A stretch of 64,000 nt of DNA. Source: Paraburkholderia terricola (GTDB lineage: Bacteria; Pseudomonadota; Gammaproteobacteria; Burkholderiales; Burkholderiaceae). The notes beneath the pieces were generated by a model. That model ran no database searches, was not told the DNA's origin, and saw only the letters and a program-made list of their open reading frames with translations. Within the stretch, counting starts at the first letter, position 1. Each line of letters begins with the position of its first letter. The translations under genes and the position numbers were made by a program. Below are positions 44,394 to 53,364 of the stretch, piece by piece. The DNA lies in contig NZ_FRAB01000012.1 of assembly GCF_900142195.1 (NCBI RefSeq), positions 104,212 to 168,211 on the forward strand, read 5' to 3'.

Positions 44394-44954
44394 TCAGGCA
44401 AACGAGTAAAACACCCGGAACGCCACCTTGCGCTCGGCCCAGAACTCGGCCGCTTCGCGGAACACGTCGAGCAGCGTCTCGCGGCCTTCCTTGTCGAACT
44501 TCTGCGCGACCGGCAATTGTTCGAGCACGATCACGAAACCGGGTTGGGCGCCCGCCTTTTGAACCAATTCGGTGAGGCAATCGTAAAGCGCGTCGTAATT
44601 CTTGCCGAAATGCTTCGGGAACAGGAACGACGTGGCGATAGTCTCGAGCACTTCCTGTTTGGACTGCGCGTTAGCGCAATACGCATACAGGAAATGCTGA
44701 CCGAGTTGATTGGCCTCGTCAGCGAGATCCTGCACGCGAAACGCGCGGATCGACTGTACGATGTTCGGTCGTACGGTCTTGAAAAGGCTCATGGGCTCCT
44801 CGTTCGATGAAAGCACAGTGCTGGCTTCGCTCTGGTTATCGCGGCCCTGATCGCCGGCACGCATCTGCATGACGCGTTGGAACAAATTGCCGTCGCCGGC
44901 CGCGAAAAGATCCGTCGCGACTCCGGAGTCGTGCGCGTAGACGTTGTCGCTCAT
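44394..44954 (-). CDS. Barstar-family ribonuclease inhibitor
   Basis: A barstar-type protein that should bind and block the RNase encoded immediately upstream. The barstar domain covers the last 132 residues (MSLFKTV... to FRVFYSFA) with the family core SFLFPKHFGKNYDALYDCLTEL. With the start at 44954 it is 186 residues with a 54-residue N-terminal extension that is codon-biased like real coding sequence. An internal ATG at 44792 with GAGGAG 3 nt upstream would give the domain alone, so two starts may be used. It follows the RNase gene by 16 bp. Confidence 0.85.
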   Translation of the reverse strand: MSDNVYAHDSGVATDLFAAGDGNLFQRVMQMRAGDQGRDNQSEASTVLSSNEEPMSLFKTVRPNIVQSIRAFRVQDLADEANQLGQHFLYAYCANAQSKQEVLETIATSFLFPKHFGKNYDALYDCLTELVQKAGAQPGFVIVLEQLPVAQKFDKEGRETLLDVFREAAEFWAERKVAFRVFYSFA

Positions 44955-44970
44955 GCCGTTCATCCCGATG

Positions 44971-45384
44971 TCATTCAACAATACGATTAAAAGTGGTGTA
45001 GTGGTCGTCCGAGTAGTAGCAGTTATCGGTGCGCCTTAGCGGACCTCCGCAGACGATGCGGCGCGCCCCGCGATTACGTGAGCGAGGCGTGGGAACGGTG
45101 TATTCGTGGTAGTAGCCGCGCCGATGGGCCGGCAGCAATCGTTCGCGATTGCCGAACACGATGCCGTCCTTTTCATAGGGATAAGGCCCGCCAGCGTCGA
45201 TCAAGTTCAATGTATTGACTGCCTCGCGCGGCAATTGCGCCACCGCGATGCCGCCCTGTCCCTGAGCGTTTGTACCAGGTGCCGTGGAGTCGCGAGCAAA
45301 CGCGCCAGGCACGGTGCCGGATAAAGCGCAAAGCGTCAAAGCACCGATCAGCACGCCTTTCATGCCCAACCACTTGCGTGCCAT
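44971..45384 (-). CDS. Secreted guanyl-specific ribonuclease (RNase N1/T1/Sa type)
   Basis: A 137-residue precursor with an N-terminal Sec signal (core VLIGALTLCALSGTVPGAFA, cleavage near 30). The mature part resembles RNase Sa/barnase: the catalytic set appears as Glu94 in HEYTVPTP, Arg108/Arg109 in RGARRIVCGG and His128 in DDHYTTF. Two cysteines (102ish in VCGG and 122) may form a disulfide. It cuts RNA after G in known relatives. A barstar gene follows, giving cytoplasmic protection before export. Role (nutrient scavenging or competition) is not shown. Confidence 0.88.
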   Translation of the reverse strand: MARKWLGMKGVLIGALTLCALSGTVPGAFARDSTAPGTNAQGQGGIAVAQLPREAVNTLNLIDAGGPYPYEKDGIVFGNRERLLPAHRRGYYHEYTVPTPRSRNRGARRIVCGGPLRRTDNCYYSDDHYTTFNRIVE

Positions 45385-45533
45385 GTATCAGGGGTTCCCC
45401 GCTGTTAGATCACGAGTTTGACGACCATGAAAGTCGTAAGGGTATCGCTAATAGCCAACGGAATCAACGTTCGCCGGGCAGGCGAAATCTTTCGTCAGGC
45501 GGGAAAGGGCCCCGGAACGGGCTTTGACGACTT

Positions 45534-45570
45534 TTGACAGATTACTTAGCCTGATCAGGCTAATATTAGC
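45534..45570 (+). promoter_or_regulatory. Perfect 18-bp palindrome beside a TTGACA element
   Basis: TTGACA (45534-45539) is followed by the perfect palindrome TTAGCCTGATCAGGCTAA (45546-45563), which overlaps a second dyad GCTAATATTAGC (45559-45570). Possible -10 elements GCTAAT (19-bp spacer) or TAATAT (21-bp spacer) give a long spacer holding the dyad, a layout reminiscent of MerR-controlled promoters. No regulator gene is adjacent. Confidence 0.5.
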
Positions 45571-45754
45571 GCGACGGCGCAAACAGAGACCGATGGCATG
45601 GTGTTGCGACATCGCATGCGTGCCTCTGCCGCTATTTCCCGTCGCGGGGACTTTGGGCTCTCGAAGTCCCGAAAGCTTGACTGTGTCGTTTGCCTTTTGG
45701 GTGGCAATCCCCTGCTTACCCGCAGGCGTGCCCATTGCGGGCACGCCTTTTTTT
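45570..45754 (+). ncRNA. Candidate ORF-free transcript ending in a strong terminator
   Basis: The 422-bp gap between the RNase and maeB contains no convincing gene, yet a strong plus-strand intrinsic terminator (45724-45754) has no plus-strand gene before it. Upstream is the palindrome/promoter-like region at 45534-45570. Between them lies a hairpin GGGACTT/AAGTCCC (about 45655-45685). Together these suggest a plus-strand RNA of up to about 185 nt. The transcript is inferred; no known RNA family was recognised. Confidence 0.35.
45724..45754 (+). terminator. Plus-strand intrinsic terminator in the RNase-maeB gap
   Basis: 10-bp stem AGGCGTGCCC/GGGCACGCCT (45724-45733 with 45739-45748), ATTGC loop, then seven T. 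On the minus strand the hairpin is preceded rather than followed by T residues, so it is not positioned to end maeB. Confidence 0.8.
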
Positions 45755-45806
45755 GCGTGGCGCCGAAGAAAGTCGATCAGCGCTACACATTCCGCCCCGC
45801 CAGGGA

Positions 45807-48101
45807 TCAGCGGGCGGCGATCACATCCGCCACCAGCAACGCCGTCATATTGACGATACGGCGCACGGTGGCCGAAGCGGTCAGCACGTGAACCGGCTTG
45901 GCCGCGCCAAGCAGCATCGGACCAATCGCGATGTTATTGCCCGCGGCGGTCTTCAACAGGTTGTACGAGATGTTGGCTGCGTCGATGTTCGGCAGCACGA
46001 GCAGGTTCGCATCGCCTTCGAGCGTCGAATCGGGCAGCACTTCGCGGCGCAGATTGGCGTCGAGCGCGACGTCGCCGTGCATTTCGCCGTCCACCTGCAG
46101 ATCGGGCGCACGCTCCCGCAGAATCTCCAGCGTGTCGCGCATCTTCTGCGCGGTCGGCGCATTGCTCGAACCGAAGTTCGAATGCGACACCAGCGCGACC
46201 TTCGGTTCGATACCGAAACGGCGCACTTCCTCGGCGGCCATGATCGTGATCTCGGCCAGTTGTTCCGGCGTCGGATCGACGTTCACGTGCGTATCGACCA
46301 GGAAAATCTGCCGATTCGGCAGCACCAGCGCATTCATCGCCGCGTAGACGGCGCAACCCTCGCGCTTGCCGATCACCTGGTCGATGAAGTGCAGATGCCG
46401 ATGCGTCGTGCTGATCGTGCCGCAGATCATGCCGTCCGCTTCGCCCTTCTTCACCAGCATCGCGCCGATCAGCGTGGTGCGGCGGCGCATTTCGAGCTTC
46501 GCCATCTGCGCCGTGATGCCCTTGCGGGACATCATCTTGGCGTATTCCTGCCAGAAATCGCGATAACGCTCGTCATGATCGGTGTTCACGACCGTATAGT
46601 CCTGACCCGCCACCAGACGCAGGCCGTAACGCGCGATCCGCTGCTCGATCACCGCCGGACGGCCGATCAGAATCGGCTTGGCCAGCTTTTCGTCGACGAT
46701 GATCTGCATCGCGCGCAGCACGCGCTCTTCCTCGCCCTCGGCGAACACGATGCGCTTTTTCTCCGGCTCGACGCTGCGCGCGAGCTGGAAAATCGGCTTC
46801 ATGGTGGTACCGCTGTGATACACGAACTGCTGCAGATGCTGTTCGTACGCGTCCATGTCCTCGATCGGACGCTCGGCGACGCCCGAATCCATCGCGGCCT
46901 TCGCCACCGCCGGCGCGACCTTGACGATCAGGCGCGGGTCGAACGGCTTCGGAATCAGATATTCCGGCCCGAACGACAGATCCTGAATGCCGTAAGCCGT
47001 CGCGACGATATCGCTCTGCTCCTGGCGCGCCAGTTCGGCGATCGCATTCACCGCCGCGATTTCCATTTCACGCGTCACCGTCGTCGCGCCCGCGTCCAGC
47101 GCGCCGCGGAATAGGAACGGGAACACCAGCACGTTGTTCACCTGGTTCGGGTAGTCGGTGCGGCCCGTGCACAGCACGGCGTCCGGGCGCACTTCCAGCG
47201 CCAGCTCCGGGAGGATTTCCGGTGTCGGGTTGGCCAGCGCCAGAATCAGCGGCTTGTCCGCCATCTGCTTGACCATCTCCTGCTTGAGCACGCCGCCGGC
47301 CGAAAGACCCAGGAAAACGTCCGCGCCGCCGATCGCCTCGGCAAGCGTGCGCGCCGCGGTTTCGCGGGCGAAACGTTCCTTGTCCGGGTCCATCAGTTCG
47401 ACGCGGCCCTTGTAGACCACGCCGGCCAGGTCCGTGACGGTAATGTTTTCGAGCGGCAGGCCGATGTCGACCAGCAGATCCAGGCAGGCCAGCGCCGCCG
47501 CGCCCGCGCCCGACGACACCAGCTTGACTTCCTTGATGTCCTTGCCGACCACCTTCAAACCGTTGGTGATGGCCGCCGCGACGACGATCGCCGTGCCGTG
47601 CTGGTCGTCGTGGAAAACCGGAATCTTCATGCGCTTGCGGCATTCGCGTTCGACGATGAAGCAGTCCGGCGCCTTGATGTCCTCGAGGTTGATGCCGCCG
47701 AAGGTCGGCTCCAGCGCCGCGATCACGTCGACCAGCTTATGCGGATCGGATTCGTTCAGCTCGATATCGAACACGTCGATGCCGGCGAACTTCTTGAACA
47801 GCACAGCCTTGCCTTCCATGACCGGCTTCGACGCGAGCGGCCCGATGTTGCCGAGACCCAGCACCGCGGTGCCGTTCGTGACGACGCCGACCAGGTTGCT
47901 GCGCGCGGTGAAGCGCGCGGCGTTCAGCGGATTTTCGACGATCTCCTCGCACGCGAACGCAACGCCCGGCGAGTACGCCAGCGCGAGGTCGCGCTGGTTG
48001 ATCATCTGCTTGGTGGGTGCGATCGCGATCTTCCCGGGGGTGGGAAACTCGTGGTAATCGAGGGCGGCTTCGCGGAGTTTGCTATTGACGGGAGTCGACA
48101 T
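45807..48101 (-). CDS. maeB: NADP-dependent malic enzyme with phosphotransacetylase-like domain
   Basis: Oxidative decarboxylation of malate to pyruvate. The 764-residue length matches the MaeB architecture: a malic-enzyme part (about 1-430, with ALAYSPGVAFACEEI, FHDDQHGTAIV and SSGAGAAALACLDLLV) and a C-terminal phosphate acetyltransferase-like region (about 435-764, with VFAEGEEERVLRAMQIIVDE) that is regulatory, not catalytic, in E. coli MaeB. The ATG at 48101 is chosen; the frame extends upstream antisense to thiL. It is divergent from thiL over 273 bp. Confidence 0.96.
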   Translation of the reverse strand: MSTPVNSKLREAALDYHEFPTPGKIAIAPTKQMINQRDLALAYSPGVAFACEEIVENPLNAARFTARSNLVGVVTNGTAVLGLGNIGPLASKPVMEGKAVLFKKFAGIDVFDIELNESDPHKLVDVIAALEPTFGGINLEDIKAPDCFIVERECRKRMKIPVFHDDQHGTAIVVAAAITNGLKVVGKDIKEVKLVSSGAGAAALACLDLLVDIGLPLENITVTDLAGVVYKGRVELMDPDKERFARETAARTLAEAIGGADVFLGLSAGGVLKQEMVKQMADKPLILALANPTPEILPELALEVRPDAVLCTGRTDYPNQVNNVLVFPFLFRGALDAGATTVTREMEIAAVNAIAELARQEQSDIVATAYGIQDLSFGPEYLIPKPFDPRLIVKVAPAVAKAAMDSGVAERPIEDMDAYEQHLQQFVYHSGTTMKPIFQLARSVEPEKKRIVFAEGEEERVLRAMQIIVDEKLAKPILIGRPAVIEQRIARYGLRLVAGQDYTVVNTDHDERYRDFWQEYAKMMSRKGITAQMAKLEMRRRTTLIGAMLVKKGEADGMICGTISTTHRHLHFIDQVIGKREGCAVYAAMNALVLPNRQIFLVDTHVNVDPTPEQLAEITIMAAEEVRRFGIEPKVALVSHSNFGSSNAPTAQKMRDTLEILRERAPDLQVDGEMHGDVALDANLRREVLPDSTLEGDANLLVLPNIDAANISYNLLKTAAGNNIAIGPMLLGAAKPVHVLTASATVRRIVNMTALLVADVIAAR

Positions 48102-48374
48102 AAGGCGGGCTTCGAAGGGCAGATTAGAATAGATGTTCGACGGCATTGTAGCCCCAATCGCCCGCTGTATCCCTTCAATACGGGTACAACTGCCGCGACT
48201 GAAACGTAGCGAAAGACCAGCCCGGCGTGCTTCGGGCCAGGCGCAAACCGCGCTCGAACCACCCGCGCGCCGAGTGCCGAACCGTGGCATCTTCGTCGAA
48301 TGCGCGTCGCGCGGCGGCTCTCGCAGCCTTGTCGTGACACTTTCGCGGCCCCTATCCTTCACCCATCGCCACCC

Positions 48375-49373
48375 ATGCTCTCTGAGTTCTCGCTGATCGA
48401 CCGTTTCTTCGCGCGCCGCGCCGCGGCCCAACCGTCCGACGCCGCGGCGGACACGCTCGGCATCGGCGACGACTGCGCACTGCTCGCGCCCCGCGCCGGC
48501 GAGGTGCTGGCGATATCCACGGACATGCTGGTGGAAGGCCGCCACTTCTTTCCCGATATCGATCCCGAGGCGCTGGGTCACAAGGCGCTCGCGGTGAACC
48601 TGTCGGACCTCGCCGCGATGGGCGCGCAGCCGCAGGCGTTCACGCTGGCGTTCTCCCTGCCGAAAGCGGACGAAGCCTGGCTCGCCGCCTTCAGCGAGGG
48701 CCTCTTCGCGCTGGCCGAACGCCACGGCTGCGCGTTGATCGGCGGCGACACCACCGGCGGCCCGTTGAACCTGTGCATCACCGTGTTCGGCAGCGTGCCG
48801 CCGCGCATGGCGCTGCGCCGCGACGCCGCGCGGCCGGGCGACGACATCTGGATTTCCGGCACGCTCGGCGACGCGCGCGCCGGGCTCGGCGTGCAGCGCG
48901 GCGAATGGTCCGCGGACGCCGACGACGCCGCGAGGTTTCGCCATGCGCTCGAACGCCCGGAGCCGCGCGTCGCGCTCGGTCTCGCGCTACGCGGCATCGC
49001 GCACGCGGCGCTCGATCTGTCGGATGGACTCGCCGGCGATCTGCTGCACATCCTCGAACGCTCGAACCTGCGCGCCACCGTCGACGCCGACGCCGTGCCG
49101 CGTTCCGCCGCGCTGCGCCGTCTGTCGCCCGAGGTCCAGCGGCGCTGCACGCTCGCGGGCGGCGACGATTACGAACTGTGCTTCACCGCGCCGCCCGCCG
49201 CGCGCGCCTCGGTGGAAGCAGCCGGCCGCGAGGCGGGCGTGCCGGTCACGCGCATCGGTACAATAAGCGCTCTTCAAACGGCGGCCGACCGCCCCGCGAT
49301 CGACTGGCGCGATGCCGCCGGCGCGCCGCTCACTCTGACGTTGCAAGGCTTCGACCACTTTCATGCAGACTGA
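48375..49373 (+). CDS. thiL: Thiamine-monophosphate kinase
   Basis: Phosphorylates thiamine monophosphate to the active cofactor thiamine diphosphate, which the nearby transketolase uses. The 332-residue protein has the metal/ATP region GIGDDCALL, LAISTDMLVEGRHFF and NLSDLAAMGA near the N-terminus, and the later DLSDGLAGDL. MLSEFSLIDRFF at 48375 is the normal start. Its 3' end overlaps pgpA by 11 bp, an arrangement (thiL-pgpA) also found in E. coli. Confidence 0.96.
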   Translation: MLSEFSLIDRFFARRAAAQPSDAAADTLGIGDDCALLAPRAGEVLAISTDMLVEGRHFFPDIDPEALGHKALAVNLSDLAAMGAQPQAFTLAFSLPKADEAWLAAFSEGLFALAERHGCALIGGDTTGGPLNLCITVFGSVPPRMALRRDAARPGDDIWISGTLGDARAGLGVQRGEWSADADDAARFRHALERPEPRVALGLALRGIAHAALDLSDGLAGDLLHILERSNLRATVDADAVPRSAALRRLSPEVQRRCTLAGGDDYELCFTAPPAARASVEAAGREAGVPVTRIGTISALQTAADRPAIDWRDAAGAPLTLTLQGFDHFHAD

Positions 49374-49920
49374 TCAACCGCTCGGCCCCGCCGACGATCT
49401 CATCGGCAACGAGCCGCCCAAAGCGCCCCGCCCGCAGCCGCGCCGCGCCACCGCGCGTTTCATGCTGTCGCATCCGCTGCACGTTCTGTCGCTCGGTTTC
49501 GGCAGCGGCTTGTCACCCGTCGCGCCGGGAACGGTCGGCACGCTGTTCGCCTGGGCCTCGTTCGCGGTATTGAGCCGCTATCTGACCGTGATCGAGTGGG
49601 GCGTGCTGATCGCCGCCGGCTTTATCTTCGGCATCGCGATTTGCGGGTTTACCGCGAGGAAGCTCGGCACTGACGATCCGTCGCCCGTCGTGTGGGACGA
49701 AATCGTCGCGTTCTGGCTGGTGCTGCTGATGGTCACGCCCGTCACGCTGACCGGCCAGTTCTGGGCCTTCATCGTGTTCCGCTTCTTCGACATGGTGAAA
49801 CCGCCGCCGATCAGTTATTTCGATCGCCGTCTGAAGGGTGGTTTTGGCATCATGTTCGACGACCTGGTCGCCGCGTTTTTCACGCTGCTCGTGATTGCGC
49901 TCTGGCGCATGTCGGTTTAA
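49363..49920 (+). CDS. pgpA: Phosphatidylglycerophosphatase A
   Basis: Removes phosphate from phosphatidylglycerophosphate to give phosphatidylglycerol. The 185-residue inner-membrane protein has the family segment GSGLSPVAPGTVGTLFAW, the catalytic-region DDPSPVVWDEIVAFW, and KPPPISYFDRRLKGGFGIMFDDLVAA with several acidic residues, plus about four membrane helices. A Pro/Arg-rich 40-residue N-terminal stretch precedes the domain. It overlaps the thiL end by 11 bp, so translation is likely coupled. Confidence 0.95.
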   Translation: MQTDQPLGPADDLIGNEPPKAPRPQPRRATARFMLSHPLHVLSLGFGSGLSPVAPGTVGTLFAWASFAVLSRYLTVIEWGVLIAAGFIFGIAICGFTARKLGTDDPSPVVWDEIVAFWLVLLMVTPVTLTGQFWAFIVFRFFDMVKPPPISYFDRRLKGGFGIMFDDLVAAFFTLLVIALWRMSV

Positions 49921-49993
49921 CCGCGCCGCCCGGCAGCGCCGCTGTGCCGCCGGGATTCCAACCGCCGCCCCTGTTTTTCGGATTGACGACGCC

Positions 49994-50494
49994 ATGCCTA
50001 CCGATTCCGTGGTTCATCAGCTCGCGATTCGCGTGAGCAACCGCCTGCGCGATGAGCGCCTGCTGCTCGTCACCGCCGAATCCTGCACCGGCGGCATGGT
50101 GGCGACCGCGATTACCGATATTTCCGGCAGCAGCGGCTGGTTCGAACGTGGCTTCGTCACGTATTCGAATCAGGCGAAGTGCGAGATGATCGGCGTGCCG
50201 CCCGATCTCATCGACAAGCACGGCGCGGTCAGCGAACAGGTCGCGCGCGCGATGGCCGAGGGCGCGCTGCGCAACAGCCGCGCGCAGGTGTCGCTGTCGA
50301 TCACCGGCGTCGCCGGCCCCGGCGGCGGCACCGCGGCCAAGCCGGTCGGCATGGTGTCGTTCGGCTGGAGCAACCGGCTGCATACGTCGGTGGAAACGAA
50401 AATCTTCAAGGGCGATCGCGAACAGATCCGCGTGCAGGCCGCCGCGCATTCGCTGCGCGGCATGCTCGCCTTGCTCGACGAACGCGAACATTAA
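49994..50494 (+). CDS. pncC: Nicotinamide-nucleotide amidohydrolase (CinA C-terminal family)
   Basis: Deamidates NMN to nicotinic acid mononucleotide, recycling the product of DNA ligase. The 166-residue single-domain CinA-C protein has the motif TAESCTGGMVA (27-37), with the candidate catalytic Ser30, and VSLSITGVAGPGGG. The ATG at 49994 is chosen because the frame before it is not conserved. It follows pgpA by 73 bp on the same strand. The N-terminal CinA domain is absent, the usual state for PncC. Confidence 0.92.
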   Translation: MPTDSVVHQLAIRVSNRLRDERLLLVTAESCTGGMVATAITDISGSSGWFERGFVTYSNQAKCEMIGVPPDLIDKHGAVSEQVARAMAEGALRNSRAQVSLSITGVAGPGGGTAAKPVGMVSFGWSNRLHTSVETKIFKGDREQIRVQAAAHSLRGMLALLDEREH

Positions 50495-50505
50495 ACGTCG
50501 CTGGA

Positions 50506-51036
50506 ATGCCGAAACCGATGACCGATTCCCTCGCAGCCAAGGACGCATTGATCCGCCGCTTCGATCTGAAGCCGCATCCTGAAGGCGGGTTTTTCAGCGA
50601 GACGTATCGGTCGGCGGAACGCGTAGCGCGCACCGACGGTTCAGCGCAAACCCGCTCGGCGTCCACCGCGATCTATTACCTGCTGTGCGACGGCGCGCAT
50701 TCGGCGTGGCATCGGATCAAGTCCGACGAGCTCTGGCATTTCCATGCCGGCGAGCCCTTGCTCGTTCATGTGCTCGATGAAGCGGGCGCGCTGGTGACGC
50801 ACCGCCTGGGCAATGCGCTGACGCATGCCGATGCCGTGTTTCAGGCCGTGGTGCCGGCGGGTTTGTGGTTTGCCGCGGAATGCGCCGATCCGTCAACGTT
50901 TGCGCTGGTGGGCTGCACCGTGGCGCCGGGATTTGAATTCAGCGAGTTCGAACTGGCGGATGTCGGCGCGTTGAAGGCGCGGTATCCGCGGCATGCGGCG
51001 TTGATCGAGCGGCTCGGGCCGGGTCGCACCGAGTAG
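50506..51036 (+). CDS. DUF985-type cupin domain protein
   Basis: A 176-residue single-domain cupin of the DUF985 (YML079w-like) family. The characteristic opening RFDLKPHPEGGFFSETYRS and the core AIYYLLCDGAHSAWHRIKSDELWHFHAGEPL carry the conserved His/Glu set that could hold a metal or sugar. No enzymatic role is established for the family in bacteria. The start is at 50506 or 50518. It lies 11 bp after pncC, so the two may be cotranscribed; a small inverted repeat (51041-51066) without T-run separates it from pyrF. Confidence 0.87.
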   Translation: MPKPMTDSLAAKDALIRRFDLKPHPEGGFFSETYRSAERVARTDGSAQTRSASTAIYYLLCDGAHSAWHRIKSDELWHFHAGEPLLVHVLDEAGALVTHRLGNALTHADAVFQAVVPAGLWFAAECADPSTFALVGCTVAPGFEFSEFELADVGALKARYPRHAALIERLGPGRTE

Positions 51037-51124
51037 CGTTGAATCGGGCTCGGGCGCACCCGATTCGCAAACCGGTCGCGCCCGATTCCCTCAAGACACG
51101 CTTGTAATCAACGACCGCCGTCCA

Positions 51125-51940
51125 TCACCGAAACGCATTGATCCGGTCCCGCGTTTGCTTCGCGGCGTTCGCCGCGGCGTCGGCGAAATCGTCGTCCTTG
51201 CCGGCGTAAATGATCGCGCGCGACGAGTTGATCAGCATGCCCGTGCCGTTCGCGGTGCGCCCGGCATTCACCGTTGCCTCGACGTCGCCGCCTTGCGCGC
51301 CGATGCCCGGAATCAGCAGCGGCATGTCGCCGACGATCCCCCGCACCACTTCGATTTCCTTCGGGAAAGTCGCGCCGACCACCAGACCCAGCTGGCCGCT
51401 CGCGTTCCACTTATCCGCCGCCAGTTGCGCGACGACCTGATACAGCGGACGGCCGCCCGTCTCCAGGAATTGCAGATCCGAGCCGCCCGCGTTCGAGGTG
51501 CGGCACAACACGATCACGCCCTTGCCTTCGTGCGCCAGATACGGCTCGATCGAATCGAAACCCATGTACGGATTCACCGTCACCGCGTCCGCCTGATAGC
51601 GCTCGAACGCCTCGCGCGCGTACTGTTCGGCGGTGCTGCCGATGTCGCCGCGCTTCGCGTCCAGAATCACCGGCAAGCCCGGATGCTTCGCATGAATGTG
51701 GGCGACGAGCTGTTCGAGCTGGTCTTCCGCGCGATGCGCCGCGAAGTAGGCGATCTGCGGTTTGAACGACGATGCATACGGCGCGGTGGCGTCGACGATG
51801 GTGCGGCAGAAATCGAAGATCGCGTCGGAACGGCCCGCGAGCGCGCCCGGAAATTTGCTGGGCTCGGGATCGAGGCCGACGCACAGCAGCGACTGTGTGC
51901 GCTGCCAGGCGTCGTTGAGTGTCTGGATGAAATTGGACAT
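51125..51940 (-). CDS. pyrF: Orotidine 5'-phosphate decarboxylase (type 2)
   Basis: Final step of UMP synthesis. The 271-residue length and the catalytic motif [10 protein letters not shown] (94-103, with Asp94, Lys96 and Asp99) identify the type 2 subfamily, which is longer than E. coli Pyr[10 protein letters not shown] and [16 protein letters not shown] form the phosphate-binding end. The ATG at 51940 is chosen; the frame before it is not conserved-looking. It is convergent with the cupin gene. Confidence 0.96.
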   Translation of the reverse strand: MSNFIQTLNDAWQRTQSLLCVGLDPEPSKFPGALAGRSDAIFDFCRTIVDATAPYASSFKPQIAYFAAHRAEDQLEQLVAHIHAKHPGLPVILDAKRGDIGSTAEQYAREAFERYQADAVTVNPYMGFDSIEPYLAHEGKGVIVLCRTSNAGGSDLQFLETGGRPLYQVVAQLAADKWNASGQLGLVVGATFPKEIEVVRGIVGDMPLLIPGIGAQGGDVEATVNAGRTANGTGMLINSSRAIIYAGKDDDFADAAANAAKQTRDRINAFR

Positions 51941-52092
51941 GGGGGGTCTCGCGGCGAGCCGATTGCGGAAAGAGGCGCGTATTTTACCCGTCCCGCGCGG
52001 CGGACCGCGCTCGGGCGTGTTGGGCGCCAGCGGCCGGTCCACGCCTGCACCATGCCAATGCTCCTCGCGCGCCCCTCTCGCCCCGCTCCGCC

Positions 52093-53145
52093 CTACTGCC
52101 GCCGCCGCGACCCGCGCGCGCCCGGCATCGAGCGCAAACCCGTGCGTTCGACCGTGAAGCGAAACGTGCGCGTCAAGCGCTCGCCGCGTCCCAGCAACGT
52201 CATGCCGTTTTCGCACGCGCCGCCGGCCAGGTTCATCGCGTTGATCGGATGATCCACCGGTTCGAAACAGAAGAAATCCTCACCGCGCGGCGTGTACAGC
52301 ACGTAATAGTCGGTGTCGGCTGCGATGTTCAGCGACAGGCGGCGCTTGGGCCACACCACCGCCGCCTGTCCGCTCCAGCCGGTAAACGCGTGATTGACGA
52401 TGGTGTCCGGCAGCGGATACGCCACGCCGAATTGCCACGCGGGCGGCGCCGGCACGTGGCGCACGGGCAGCCAGTCGTCACCGGAAAGCCAGAGACCGCC
52501 GGCTGCGGCCGATAGTTCGGTAGCGGCGTCGCGCACGAAGAAGGGATGCACGCCGAGTCCGAACGGCAGCGCCTCACGGCCCGCGTTCTCGACTTCGAGC
52601 GTGATGACGAGCGTGGGGCCGTCCAGCGTATAGCTTTGCGTCGCGCGAAACGCGTAGGGCTTGCCGTCGTGGCGATCGAGCGTCAGACGCACGTTCTCGC
52701 GGTCCGACTCGGCCACCTGCCAGGCGGATTGCCAGCCGTCGCCATGAATCGGCAACGGTTCGTCGGCGCGATTGCGCGGCACCTCGACACGCCGTCCCGC
52801 GACCGTGAAGCGCCCGCCGCCGATCCGGTTCGAATACGGCAGCAGCGGATAGCAAGCCAGTTCATTCGGCTGCGTATCCGCGGTGAGGTGGCGGCAGCGA
52901 CGAAAAATCGGCGTAAGCGCGCCGTCGTCGCGCCAGTCGAAACGCGTGATGCCGCCGCCGAGCGTCGGCGCGACGTCGAGACGCAACTGCGCGTTGGCGA
53001 GCGTGATGCACGCGAGTTCGCCGCCGCTGGTTTCGCCGACCGCCACCGCCGACGTGCTGGGGCCCGCCAGCACCGGGTTGGCGGCGGCGGCGAGTCGCGA
53101 GCGCCGGCTCTGGGACGAAGAGGAAACAAGATTCGCAACAGTCAT
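52093..53145 (-). CDS. Aldose 1-epimerase-type protein (GalM family)
   Basis: Probably interconverts alpha and beta anomers of sugars before oxidation. The 350-residue protein has the galactose-mutarotase fold with [17 protein letters not shown] near the N-terminus, [24 protein letters not shown] with a conserved His, and [16 protein letters not shown], where a Glu would act as base. About 40 N-terminal residues form an extra Ser/Ala-rich extension. GGAG lies 6 nt before the ATG. It is downstream of the sugar operon on the same strand, 219 bp away. Confidence 0.85.
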   Translation of the reverse strand: MTVANLVSSSSQSRRSRLAAAANPVLAGPSTSAVAVGETSGGELACITLANAQLRLDVAPTLGGGITRFDWRDDGALTPIFRRCRHLTADTQPNELACYPLLPYSNRIGGGRFTVAGRRVEVPRNRADEPLPIHGDGWQSAWQVAESDRENVRLTLDRHDGKPYAFRATQSYTLDGPTLVITLEVENAGREALPFGLGVHPFFVRDAATELSAAAGGLWLSGDDWLPVRHVPAPPAWQFGVAYPLPDTIVNHAFTGWSGQAAVVWPKRRLSLNIAADTDYYVLYTPRGEDFFCFEPVDHPINAMNLAGGACENGMTLLGRGERLTRTFRFTVERTGLRSMPGARGSRRRQ

Positions 53146-53364
53146 ATCTGGCTCCATCGAGAGGCGTGGGACGTGGCCGTCATTGCTGACGGATGCTGTG
53201 GGCGATTTTTTACACCGGTCGCCTCTGGGTCCGAACTGCATGCTGCCGATTTGCTGCCGATGTGCTGCCATCGGATTTGCGACGTCAACTTCTGATTGGC
53301 TTTCAAATTCACTGCATCGACACGCCGCGCCGCCGCCCCGCGAATGAGGCAGCGTCATTCTGCG

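Noticed and set aside
45448..45744. A 98-codon minus-strand frame in the RNase-maeB gap
   Set aside because: It reads back through the plus-strand terminator and the palindrome, has no good start context and no recognisable protein features; a non-coding interpretation fits better.
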